Position numbers and translations under genes: made by a program. A stretch of DNA of 64,000 nt from Anaerolineaceae bacterium (lineage in GTDB: Bacteria > Chloroflexota > Anaerolineae > Anaerolineales > Anaerolineaceae), in the NCBI GenBank assembly GCA_012839565.1, contig DUMZ01000015.1, positions 1-64,000 of the forward strand, given 5' to 3'. A model generated the notes under the pieces. The model was not told where the DNA came from. It saw only the letters and a program-made list of their open reading frames with translations, and ran no database searches. Shown one piece after another: positions 26,139 through 34,393 of this stretch (its first letter is position 1; every line of letters begins with the position of its first letter).

Positions 26139-27997
26139 GGACACCCCCAGTATACTTCCTGCTCGTTTGGGCGGATGTCGGAAAAACAATCTAAGATGCC
26201 ACAAACATGACAGCCTTTTCGACAGTCAGTACGTGTCTCTTCACGTTGACTCATTTCATATTCTTCCAGTAAGAATTCTTTTGAAACACCCGTTGAGATA
26301 TGGTCCCAGGGGAAAATCTCATCTGATTGGCGCTGGCGGTTTATGTAGAACCCCGGGTCTATGCCAGATTCTTCAAAGGCTTGGTACCAGTATTCCTTTT
26401 TGAAGCCTTCATCCCAGGCGTCAAACTTGGCACCATTTTGCCAGGCACGTTCAATAACCTGCCCTAATCGTCTGTCACCACGCGAAAGCCAGGCTTCAAG
26501 CAGGGTGGAGTCAGGGCGGTTGTAAGACAGCTTGATTTTGGACTGGCGCATGCCTTCACGCAAGAAGTCAAGTTTGTCTTGAACGCTTTCGGGGTCTTCG
26601 GAGTTAGCCCACTGAAAAGGCGTGTGGGGTTTGGGGATAAATGTGCCGATGCTGACGTGAACACGGATGCGATTGCCATGCCTACGCTTACCTATTTGTT
26701 GTACTTTCCGGGCAGTGTCGAGAATGGCTTCAACATCTTCCATGCGTTCGCCTGGCAGACCTATCATGTAATACATTTTTAGATTCAGCCAGCCGTGGTC
26801 GAAAATGGTTTCGACTGTTTCAAATAAGATTTCATCAGCCAAAGGCTTGTTGATAACGGCGCGCATACGGTCCGTAGCAGCTTCTGGCGCGATTGTAAAC
26901 CCACCACCAGGTCGCAATTCTTTCAGTTCATCCATGAGATCGACGGAGAAGGATTCAATGCGCAGTGAAGGCAGACTGACACTCAAGCGACGGGTTTTAT
27001 TTTGTTCGTAGACAGCTTTCGTGATGTCTAAAATCTGAGTATGGTCAGAAGAAGACAATGAAAGCAGGCTAAGTTCTTCATATCCAGTAGCTTTTACGCC
27101 AAGATCAATGGCTTCAAGAATATCTTTGGGGTTTCGTTGTCTTACTGGGCGGTTTACGATGCCTGCATGGCAAAAACGACAGCCACGGGTGCAACCACGC
27201 ATAATTTCAACGGCGATGCGATCATGCACAATTTGAGTATTCGGCACGATTTGTTTCTTGATGGGCGCTGGCAAGGCTGGCGAAATGCGTTTCAGGACGG
27301 TTTTTGGTATATCTTCCGTGAATGGTTGCACTTTATTTATTCGCCCATCATCAAAATACTTGACCTCGTACAGAGAAGGCACATAAACACCATTGATTTT
27401 CGCCAGGTTATTTAATAATACGATTTTGTTTTGGTTTTGGGATTTCCATTCCTGGTAAGTATGGATAATTTCAAAAATGACCTCTTCACCGTCACCGATG
27501 GCAAAAGCATCAATGAAATCTGCCATGGGCTCTGGATTGAAACAAGCCTGTCCGCCAGCAATGACGAGGGGATAATGGGCTTCTCTTTGTTCTGACCTTA
27601 GTGGAATAACCGATAAATCCAAGAGATTTAGCACATTGGTGTAGATGGATTCGTAAGGAAGGGTAATGCCAAGAATATCAAAGTCTTTTATAGGTGTTTT
27701 GGATTCGAGTGAAAAAAAAGGGATGTGATGCTCCCGTAAAGCATCTTCCATATCATGCCAGGGTGAAAAAACCCGTTCTGCCAAAATATTAGGACGGTCA
27801 TTAATAAGTTCGTATAAGATACTTAGTCCCAGGTTGGCTTGACCCAGGTCGTAGATGTCTGGAAAAGCCAGGGCAACGCGAGTTTCGACAGACTGCCAGT
27901 CTTTTAAGACCATGTTGTGTTCACCACCGACATAACGACCAGGCTTTTCAACATGGTACAGAATTTTTTCTAACAACTTTTTATCAATAAGTGTCAC
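26135..27997 (-). CDS. TIGR03960-type B12-binding-like radical SAM protein
   Basis: 620 residues, starting at GTG with AAGGA upstream. The N-terminal third looks like a B12-binding-like domain; the radical SAM core begins near 245 with the cluster motif GCTRGCRFCHAG. The C-terminus is Cys-rich (GCHVCGILDC and WGCP), a typical extra site of this family. It forms a conserved partnership with the DUF2344 protein encoded next. Substrate unknown; a tRNA or rRNA modification has been suggested for relatives, which I treat as inference. Confidence 0.9.
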   Translation of the reverse strand: MTLIDKKLLEKILYHVEKPGRYVGGEHNMVLKDWQSVETRVALAFPDIYDLGQANLGLSILYELINDRPNILAERVFSPWHDMEDALREHHIPFFSLESKTPIKDFDILGITLPYESIYTNVLNLLDLSVIPLRSEQREAHYPLVIAGGQACFNPEPMADFIDAFAIGDGEEVIFEIIHTYQEWKSQNQNKIVLLNNLAKINGVYVPSLYEVKYFDDGRINKVQPFTEDIPKTVLKRISPALPAPIKKQIVPNTQIVHDRIAVEIMRGCTRGCRFCHAGIVNRPVRQRNPKDILEAIDLGVKATGYEELSLLSLSSSDHTQILDITKAVYEQNKTRRLSVSLPSLRIESFSVDLMDELKELRPGGGFTIAPEAATDRMRAVINKPLADEILFETVETIFDHGWLNLKMYYMIGLPGERMEDVEAILDTARKVQQIGKRRHGNRIRVHVSIGTFIPKPHTPFQWANSEDPESVQDKLDFLREGMRQSKIKLSYNRPDSTLLEAWLSRGDRRLGQVIERAWQNGAKFDAWDEGFKKEYWYQAFEESGIDPGFYINRQRQSDEIFPWDHISTGVSKEFLLEEYEMSQREETRTDCRKGCHVCGILDCFSDIRPNEQEVYWGCP

Positions 27998-28009
27998 AAG
28001 TAATCCTTA

Positions 28010-28297
28010 TTAGTTATAGCGTTCAACTTGATAATCATAAAGTTCAATATCGCCACGATGATAATCTATAAATGCTAAAAGTTGGTCTAAATCGCGGTTT
28101 AAGGCAGAGTTATTGATGCTCAACTTAGCGATAGTTATTACAGAATCCTGATGTTGATCTAAAAAATCAGATTCGATAACTGAAATGTTTTCTTTCTTAA
28201 GTTTGGCAAGCAATGGCGCTATTCGCGACCGTTTTTCTTTAAGACTTGTACAACCTTGCAGACGAAACTTTAGTGTGAGAATAAAAATGGGTGGCAT
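28010..28297 (-). CDS. DUF503 (YlxP-like) protein
   Basis: 95 residues. LTLKFRLQGCTSLKEKRSRI matches the DUF503 signature (CxSLKxKR). In Firmicutes the relative YlxP is encoded in the nusA-infB-rbfA region. Here it sits between a FAH hydrolase (five bases upstream) and the radical SAM gene (12 bases downstream). A ferredoxin-like fold is expected; molecular role unknown. Confidence 0.85.
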   Translation of the reverse strand: MPPIFILTLKFRLQGCTSLKEKRSRIAPLLAKLKKENISVIESDFLDQHQDSVITIAKLSINNSALNRDLDQLLAFIDYHRGDIELYDYQVERYN

Positions 28298-28302
28298 ATT
28301 GT

Positions 28303-29070
28303 TTAATTTCCCGCCACACGAACTGGGTTAACCAGGTTGCCTATGCCAGCAATATTTACGGTTACAACATCGCCCGCTTCCAGGGTGCTACTGCCATTAG
28401 GTGTACCGGTAAGGACGATATCCCCTGGCATGAGAGTCATGACTGAACTGATAAACATTAAAAGGCGGTCAATCGTGAAGTGCATATCTCGCGTTGATGC
28501 CATTTGGCGCATGGATGAATTGACGTTACAGGAAATAATAGCATCAGATGGGTCAAATTCAGTCTCAATCCAGGGGCCAAGTGGGCAGAAAGTATCAAAA
28601 CCCTTGGCACGACTGGAGTGTCCGTCACGGATTTCAAGATCACGGGCGGTAACATCATTGGCAATGGTGTAACCGAAAATGGCATCTTGCACATCTTCCT
28701 GTCTAAGCCAGCGCGCTTTTTTAGCAATGACAACGGCTAATTCTGCTTCATGTTCAACTCGTTGCGATTGTGGAGGAAGTAAAATTGGCTCACCGCTGGA
28801 AATTACAGATGAACTGGGTTTGAAGGAAAAAATAGGATAATCTGGCGGGGGAGTTAATTCTTTTTCTGATTTATACGCAAAGTTATGCGCGACGACGATA
28901 ATTTTACTGGGTTCGCAAGGGGCAAGGAGTTTTACTTCATTGAGTTTTTGCTTGGCTTCAAAGCGTCGATACTCGCCAAAAGGGTTACCTTGGATGGTTC
29001 CGATGCGGTCTTCATCAATCCAACCATATTGGATGCTCTTATCTTGTGAAATAAATCTTGCAATTCTCAT
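28303..29070 (-). CDS. Fumarylacetoacetate hydrolase-family protein
   Basis: 255 residues. Metal-binding pattern EHEAELAVVI (two Glu) followed by ANDVTARDLE (Asp), and KGFDTFCPLGPW in the active-site lid, as in FAH-type hydrolases and decarboxylases acting on acylpyruvates. The start codon is eight bases after a TATTAT -10 box on the minus strand, so the message is nearly leaderless. First gene of a five-gene operon. The precise substrate (acylpyruvate, oxaloacetate, or a hydroxymuconate-type acid) cannot be told from sequence. Confidence 0.9.
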   Translation of the reverse strand: MRIARFISQDKSIQYGWIDEDRIGTIQGNPFGEYRRFEAKQKLNEVKLLAPCEPSKIIVVAHNFAYKSEKELTPPPDYPIFSFKPSSSVISSGEPILLPPQSQRVEHEAELAVVIAKKARWLRQEDVQDAIFGYTIANDVTARDLEIRDGHSSRAKGFDTFCPLGPWIETEFDPSDAIISCNVNSSMRQMASTRDMHFTIDRLLMFISSVMTLMPGDIVLTGTPNGSSTLEAGDVVTVNIAGIGNLVNPVRVAGN

Positions 29071-29077
29071 TTTGATG

Positions 29078-29084
29078 TATAATA
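29078..29084. promoter_or_regulatory. Symmetric -10 element serving divergent genes
   Basis: TATAATA reads as TATAAT on the plus strand (10 bases before tRNA-Val) and TATTAT on the minus strand (eight bases before the FAH gene). One site could thus fire both ways. Confidence 0.55.
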
Positions 29085-29093
29085 GGTCTTCCC

Positions 29094-29167
29094 GGGCGGA
29101 TAGCTCAGTTGGTTAGAGCGTTTCTTTTACACAGAAGAGGTCGCAGGTTCGAGTCCTGTTCTGCCCA
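29094..29167 (+). tRNA. tRNA-Val (anticodon TAC)
   Basis: Acceptor GGGCGGA/TCTGCCC, D arm GCTC/GAGC, anticodon stem TTTCT/AGAAG with loop TTTACAC (anticodon TAC), T loop TTCGAGT. The discriminator is A; CCA is not encoded. TATAAT lies 10 bases upstream. It faces, across 15 bases, the stop of the nuclease gene on the other strand. Confidence 0.95.
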
Positions 29168-29182
29168 TTTTTTCTCTGCAAA

Positions 29183-29995
29183 TTATACCAAGTTTGCATC
29201 ATCCCTGTTTGTATTCCAGTAATCTTCAAGGTCAGTCAAAGCGCTTTCTTCAAGGTCTTCAAATGTGGCAGGTGTAATGCCACGGTTGCAATGGGAACGG
29301 TATTCGCAGATTTTACACTGACGGGTATTGGCAGTTTTGAAAAAGTCCGTTTTTTCCAGGGAAACTATTTCATCGCAAAGACTTTTGAAATATTGGGCGT
29401 TTCGCTTGAGTTCTTGAGATGAAAAAGAAAAAATGAATGGTGCATCAGGCGCAATAATTTCCCAAATAATCAGTCGGATAGGTAGGTCGGTCTGATAAGC
29501 TTCAGAAAGGATAACAGGATAAAGTCGGGTTTGGATATTATCTATTAATCTTTCCCGATTAGGGACTTTGTTAGATGTTTTCCAGTCATATATCGTGTAT
29601 TGTCCACTTTTAAATTGTAATAGGTCATATTTAACGATGAAGTTTTTATCATCGACACACGTTGTTATGGTTTTCTCTGATTCAAGCTTTCCTTGAAGTT
29701 GCGCGTAGGGACTGGCCAGAAAAGTTTGGAACCAAACTAAAACACGGCTGTCGGGGTCATTTTCAGCCATTCGGATAAGTAATTCGGGGTTGAAACCGAT
29801 AAAGTATTGATGCAAAAGCTGATGAAAGCGGATACCCGCATTACGGTCTTCTTCAAAACGCAAATCGTCTATGGTCGTCTGGGCTGGCCAGGCGAGTTTC
29901 TGGATATAGCGCAAGTAAAACTTATAGCGACAATTCAAATAAGTTTGCAGATTGCTTTGTGAAAAGACAAAATTATGAGGTACTTGTGTTTTCAT
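29183..29995 (-). CDS. Stand-alone PD-(D/E)XK nuclease with Fe-S cysteine staple (AddB/Cas4-like)
   Basis: 270 residues. SQSNLQTYLNCRYKFYL gives the first cysteine; IRFHQLLHQYF carries the RecB-nuclease histidine; KYDLL and YDWKTSN supply the metal Asp and catalytic Lys; CKICEYRSHC gives three more cysteines. This is the arrangement of the AddB C-terminal nuclease and Cas4, with a 4Fe-4S staple. Its start overlaps the UvrD-like helicase gene by 23 bases, indicating tight coupling. I infer it is the nuclease subunit of a three-protein AddAB-like enzyme that resects double-strand ends. No cas genes are nearby, so a Cas4 role is unlikely. Confidence 0.85.
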   Translation of the reverse strand: MKTQVPHNFVFSQSNLQTYLNCRYKFYLRYIQKLAWPAQTTIDDLRFEEDRNAGIRFHQLLHQYFIGFNPELLIRMAENDPDSRVLVWFQTFLASPYAQLQGKLESEKTITTCVDDKNFIVKYDLLQFKSGQYTIYDWKTSNKVPNRERLIDNIQTRLYPVILSEAYQTDLPIRLIIWEIIAPDAPFIFSFSSQELKRNAQYFKSLCDEIVSLEKTDFFKTANTRQCKICEYRSHCNRGITPATFEDLEESALTDLEDYWNTNRDDANLV

Positions 29996-32216
29996 CTGTT
30001 AAAAACTTCCTTAATTCACGACTTGCCAAGGCCTCATCTTGTTTAAGAAACCTTCCCGTATTGTAGCTTGCGGTGATTGATTTCTTAGCACGGGTAATCC
30101 CTACATACAAAAGGCGGATGCGTTCGCGGGAAACATCGTTTCTGTCAATGATTGTAGCAAGGCCTGGCTCATATGCGGGCGCGTTAGGGTTGATGATCGC
30201 TTCCAGTTCCATTTTTATTTCTGCCTGGCGGTTTTTAGGTTCGACGAAGATATCCCGTTCTGAAAGAAAATAATCATCAGGGCTGGCGGATGGAAAATCA
30301 AAATTGTTGAGAGAACTTAAATAGACTTTATCCCATTCCAAACCTTTTGCCTTGTGATATGTGGCCACAACGACTTTGCCTTTATGTAAGTCGGGGTTAA
30401 AACCATCTTCAGCTTCATTAAAACTGAGAAAGGTTTTGGTATTGTTGGCGATATCTTTTATTTCAGACAAAACGTTGTTAATACTCCATTCGGGTTGGTC
30501 CTGCAAAATTTGACGAACCAGTTGGGATATCTTATGAACTGTGGCAAGTTCTATGGGGTCCAGCATAAGGTCTTGCGCGATGGTGATAATGGTTTGGTCC
30601 AGGGGCAATATGGTAGCCTGATGCCATCTTCTTAGCTTGAAAATAAAGCGTGTAAGAAAATCATGTGCCAGTTCTTCTTCAAGCATATCTTCAAAAACGA
30701 TGGGCTGGTCAAAGTTTTCTTCGTATATCAAGTCTTCAAGATGGTCGGTATTTTGGATGTAACGCATACACTTTTCAATAACCAGCCAGCTTTCTTCGTC
30801 ATCTTGACAGTGACGGTAAAAGACTTTGAAAGCTTGTGCCAAAGCGTTTGTATCGGTAGGGTTTACAAGCGCTCGCAGAATGAAAAAGATAGATCCGGCT
30901 GATTTGCGCGTATTGATGGGGTTTTTCATTAAGGCTTGTTCAACAGGTATTTCAGCCTTCGTTAATGCGCCTGCAAGCCGGCCGACACGGTCGTTGCTAA
31001 GGGCTAATACTGCCACGGTGTCATCAAGATGTTCTTCAAGCCAGGCTTTTACGTCGTCAATGATGAAATCCATTTCTTCCTGGGTGTTGAAACGTTGCGT
31101 GTTGAAATAAACCGACGGAGTAGCGCATTTTGGATTTTGTTGCGGGTCGTCGGGTTTGGTTAATTCAATCAGCGGATGGCTTAGCGCATTGCGCAGATAA
31201 GGGTTGGGATGATGATATTGAGTCCATTCATTCAAGTTGTTGGCAAGGGCGATGATGGCAGGGCAGGAACGACCTGACTCGGGCAGGGTTTCACTGCGTA
31301 CATCAGGGCGTGCAATAAAGTTTCTGAGTAGTTGTGGGTTGGCAGTTGTAAAGCTTTCATTGATTGCCTGATTAGGGTCACCAACACGCACCCAGTTTTG
31401 ATGTGTTTTAGTAAGTAAGCCTAAAATGGCTTCCTGCACGAGACTGGAATCCTGGGCTTCGTCTTCAAGGATGTATGGCCAGCGATATTGCAGGGATTTT
31501 AGCAAGTCAGCATCATTGTTCAGGCTAAGCCAGGCAAGTCGGATTAAATCGTCAAAATCGACCGCGCCACGGTAATTAAGGGCGGCTTGGTAGGAACGGA
31601 AGATTTCCTGGCATATTAGTAGCAGAGATGTTGGCGATTCAGTTTTGTTGATATGCGTTTGAAGCTCTTCAACCGACAGGAGATGGTCTTTGGCCGTTTT
31701 GATATAAACTGTCACAATGCGGTGTAATTCTGTAAGAAGTTCTTTTTCTATCTTTGCGTCATTGTTTCTGCTTCGGTAATTATCAGAGACTAATTCGTTA
31801 AAGATTTCTGGCTTTTGCATCATCTGGTTGCGAATAAGATCTTGTAATATTTCGGTGCTTTCAGAAGCATCAATGATTGAAAAGTCGTTGCCTAAACCAG
31901 CCAGGTCAGGCCTTTCGCGAATGATATCGCTTGCCAGTCCATGTAAGGTGCGCACTTTGTAACCTATTCCTTCGACGATGCCTTGTTCGGATAAAATTGC
32001 GCCTATCCGCGATGTAAAGTTATCCGCGGCGACATTCGAGAAGGTAACAATCAACACTTCCTGGTCATAAGCCAAATCGCTTTCCATGACCAGTTTGGCG
32101 GCGAGATGGGACAGTGTAAAGGTTTTGCCACTTCCAGGAACGGCGGAGATACCCATCAAGCCACCTTGATAGTTCAGTATGCGGGACTGGGAATCGCGAA
32201 ACTTTACTTTAGTCAT
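29973..32216 (-). CDS. UvrD/AddA-like superfamily 1 DNA helicase
   Basis: 747 residues. Walker A SAVPGSGKT (near 25-33), TFSNVAADNF (motif Ia), EDEAQDSS (motif II), VGDPNQAI (motif III), KAKGLEWDKVY (motif V) and LLYVGITRAKK (motif VI): a complete SF1A helicase. It lacks the C-terminal nuclease domain of AddA/RecB. The start overlaps the AddB-like gene by eight bases and its end overlaps the nuclease gene by 23 bases. Likely the motor of a split AddAB-like recombination machine. A general UvrD-like helicase is the alternative, but the context argues against it. Confidence 0.88.
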   Translation of the reverse strand: MTKVKFRDSQSRILNYQGGLMGISAVPGSGKTFTLSHLAAKLVMESDLAYDQEVLIVTFSNVAADNFTSRIGAILSEQGIVEGIGYKVRTLHGLASDIIRERPDLAGLGNDFSIIDASESTEILQDLIRNQMMQKPEIFNELVSDNYRSRNNDAKIEKELLTELHRIVTVYIKTAKDHLLSVEELQTHINKTESPTSLLLICQEIFRSYQAALNYRGAVDFDDLIRLAWLSLNNDADLLKSLQYRWPYILEDEAQDSSLVQEAILGLLTKTHQNWVRVGDPNQAINESFTTANPQLLRNFIARPDVRSETLPESGRSCPAIIALANNLNEWTQYHHPNPYLRNALSHPLIELTKPDDPQQNPKCATPSVYFNTQRFNTQEEMDFIIDDVKAWLEEHLDDTVAVLALSNDRVGRLAGALTKAEIPVEQALMKNPINTRKSAGSIFFILRALVNPTDTNALAQAFKVFYRHCQDDEESWLVIEKCMRYIQNTDHLEDLIYEENFDQPIVFEDMLEEELAHDFLTRFIFKLRRWHQATILPLDQTIITIAQDLMLDPIELATVHKISQLVRQILQDQPEWSINNVLSEIKDIANNTKTFLSFNEAEDGFNPDLHKGKVVVATYHKAKGLEWDKVYLSSLNNFDFPSASPDDYFLSERDIFVEPKNRQAEIKMELEAIINPNAPAYEPGLATIIDRNDVSRERIRLLYVGITRAKKSITASYNTGRFLKQDEALASRELRKFLTDENTSTS

Positions 32217-34290
32217 CTTCTTTGTTCCTTAATGCCCGTCGGATGAGTGCCTGGTAATGCAGTAACAAAAGCCCTTTTTCTTCCTGCCCGGTTTCACTGT
32301 AATCGGATAGTCCTAAAAAGATTTCTTTTCGGCAACGATTGAATAAGCCACGGATGTATTTTTCCAAGGTTTGTTTGCTGAATGCTAAATCGTCTTCAGC
32401 GGTCCATTTTCTGCCACGTTGCCAGTGCCGGCTCAGAACAATAGGATGGGTTAGCGGTTGTTCAAGGCGTTCATACCATCCTGAACTGCCAACATTGAGC
32501 CAGTACTGATAATCGACGATTTTATTTAATCCCAAGAAGCTCATCACGGGTGTAATCAGGACTGAATTTTCGTCATCATCTTGCTCATCAGGGACAAACG
32601 TCGCAGCCAGCAAACCGGATTGAACACTTTTGATGAATTCTTTTGCCATTTCTTCCTGGTCAATATCTAACTGATAACCGAAAGCGTGTCTAAACTTTTT
32701 AAAAGAGTTAATCAGTTGGGCGGTTGAACTGCCACTTTCAAGGTCCTGATGAAAAGCAAAACCGGGCTGAGACAGCAGCTCGCCAAATAGTTTGCTGAAA
32801 AAGATATCCAAGGGGTACACGCTTAGGTTGGCGTTAATCCATGCCATTGTCGTGTTCCACTGTGCCTGTTGTTCGTCTGAGAATCGGCTTTGAACATTTT
32901 CGGAAAGATTTTCAAACGTAGGCAGTTGAACAGGCAATTTGGGAGATATTTCCTGGGTGATGAGATGGCTGCGGATTAAATCAAAACTTGATAAGGCATA
33001 GGCTATTGTGCTTGTAATACGGTAAGGGTCAATCGGGATTTCCCACTCCGGATGACAAATGATGGAAAAGAAAAGCAGGGTTTGAATGATGGGGTCATCA
33101 TTAAGTGAACTTGATGGACGCAAGGCGCGCAGACTGATGTTGTGTTTAGATAGCTCGGTTTTGAGTGTGAAAATGGTCGCATCAGACAGGAATGGTGAAA
33201 GGATAACTATCTCTCCGGGTGAAACGCCATCCTCGATTTTTGTGCGGATTGATTCTGCGATTTGCTGAAGCATTTCCGGATAAAAGCGCGCGCGCTGGTT
33301 GGCTGGTGAAATGAATGCGTGGATATCTTCGACTTTGAATTCAACTGGTTTTGAAAAGTCAATAAAAATGTTGGCAAGATTGCGCTTTTGTTGGGCAAAA
33401 TCGTTGGTGTTTTCTAGATGGATAGTTTCTTGTGCCATGCTTTTGAAACGCGTTGCAGAATTTGGGTCCGCGCCTAAGAAACTGTGATAACCGGCATAAT
33501 CATCCTGAATCACTAATGCAGATTGTAGATCTTCCCATAAGTCAGCGACGAAATCATGCACATAAGGTGGGTCTTCTTCGGCATTGTCGTAAATAAGATG
33601 CTTGTAAAGTTGGGTCAGGTAATTTTTGCATAATGGGTTCTGCCAAAGCATTTCTTTGAAAAGCTCCACTTGCAAGGAATAATCCACAAGATTGTTTTGC
33701 AGGCAAAATGAACGGAAAGCATTAATTGCTTCCTGGGCATCTTCATAAACTCGTTTTTGACTGTCTTTTCCGACCCAGGCTTCACTCAAACGGTCGCAAA
33801 TTTCGGTGTGGGGAAAACCTATAATGGCCGCTTTGTTAAGATTATCGACAAGTTGCCCAAGCAGACGATTGCGAGAAAGGCTGACAGTTGAGAAATAGCC
33901 TTTGGCAAGAAGTGGGTCTACGATGCGCCCCATGTAATACTGCGATGTTTCAAGCGTTAGAAAGCTAGGTGGTTCATAGGGGCGGTAGAAGCCTGAGATA
34001 TTGCTAATAAGGGGCCAAAAAAGGTCTACTGTGCGTCTTACGAGTGAACTCATCGTCAGGATTGAAAGGTCAAAATTGTGTGGGGAATTTATGCTTGCGA
34101 CTACGTTTTGATAGATTGTTGCATGACTGCGCTGGGGAACTAAAACGAGAATTCCCTGGTCAGCTGTTGTCGAATCAGAAAGCAAATATTGCAAACGCTG
34201 GCAAGCCAGCGATGTTTTGCCGATGCTTGCCTCACCATGCAAATATATCTTGTTTGAAGAACTCAAAACTAAGTTTCTTTCTGGGTTCAT
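32209..34290 (-). CDS. AddB-like protein without nuclease domain
   Basis: 693 residues. N-terminal Walker A GEASIGKTS, then LVPQRSHATIY and LTMSSLVRRTVDLFWP, reminiscent of AddB (inactivated SF1 helicase). A central VSPGEIVILSPF and SLNDDPIIQTLLFF correspond to the domain-2 segments of AddB/RecC-type proteins. Walker B and motif VI are not recognisable, and the Fe-S nuclease domain normally fused at the AddB C-terminus is encoded separately at 29183-29995. First gene of the three-gene set; a TATAAT box seven bases before ATG suggests a leaderless message. It may be a scanning or structural subunit. Assignment rests on motif layout, not an alignment. Confidence 0.7.
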   Translation of the reverse strand: MNPERNLVLSSSNKIYLHGEASIGKTSLACQRLQYLLSDSTTADQGILVLVPQRSHATIYQNVVASINSPHNFDLSILTMSSLVRRTVDLFWPLISNISGFYRPYEPPSFLTLETSQYYMGRIVDPLLAKGYFSTVSLSRNRLLGQLVDNLNKAAIIGFPHTEICDRLSEAWVGKDSQKRVYEDAQEAINAFRSFCLQNNLVDYSLQVELFKEMLWQNPLCKNYLTQLYKHLIYDNAEEDPPYVHDFVADLWEDLQSALVIQDDYAGYHSFLGADPNSATRFKSMAQETIHLENTNDFAQQKRNLANIFIDFSKPVEFKVEDIHAFISPANQRARFYPEMLQQIAESIRTKIEDGVSPGEIVILSPFLSDATIFTLKTELSKHNISLRALRPSSSLNDDPIIQTLLFFSIICHPEWEIPIDPYRITSTIAYALSSFDLIRSHLITQEISPKLPVQLPTFENLSENVQSRFSDEQQAQWNTTMAWINANLSVYPLDIFFSKLFGELLSQPGFAFHQDLESGSSTAQLINSFKKFRHAFGYQLDIDQEEMAKEFIKSVQSGLLAATFVPDEQDDDENSVLITPVMSFLGLNKIVDYQYWLNVGSSGWYERLEQPLTHPIVLSRHWQRGRKWTAEDDLAFSKQTLEKYIRGLFNRCRKEIFLGLSDYSETGQEEKGLLLLHYQALIRRALRNKEDD

Positions 34291-34297
34291 GTAAAGA

Positions 34298-34303
34298 ATT
34301 ATA
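34298..34303 (-). promoter_or_regulatory. -10 box of the AddAB-like operon
   Basis: TATAAT on the minus strand, seven bases before the start codon at 34290. Transcription would begin at or next to the ATG. Confidence 0.55.
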
Positions 34304-34354
34304 AATGACTTAAGTTGTTTTTTGGATTTTAAGGTTAATCGGGGTAGGGCTTGG

Positions 34355-34360
34355 TATAAT
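34355..34360 (+). promoter_or_regulatory. -10 box of the acyl-CoA synthetase gene
   Basis: TATAAT preceded by TTGG; transcription would start near 34367, leaving a leader of about 27 bases that contains the AGGAG ribosome site. The -35 element is weak. Confidence 0.6.
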
Positions 34361-34393
34361 CAAAAGGCGAAAAATAAATATAGGAGTAAATTG

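Noticed and set aside
29183..29995. Cas4 from a CRISPR system
   Set aside because: The nuclease shares Cas4-type motifs, but no repeats or other cas genes are present and it overlaps an AddA-like helicase gene.
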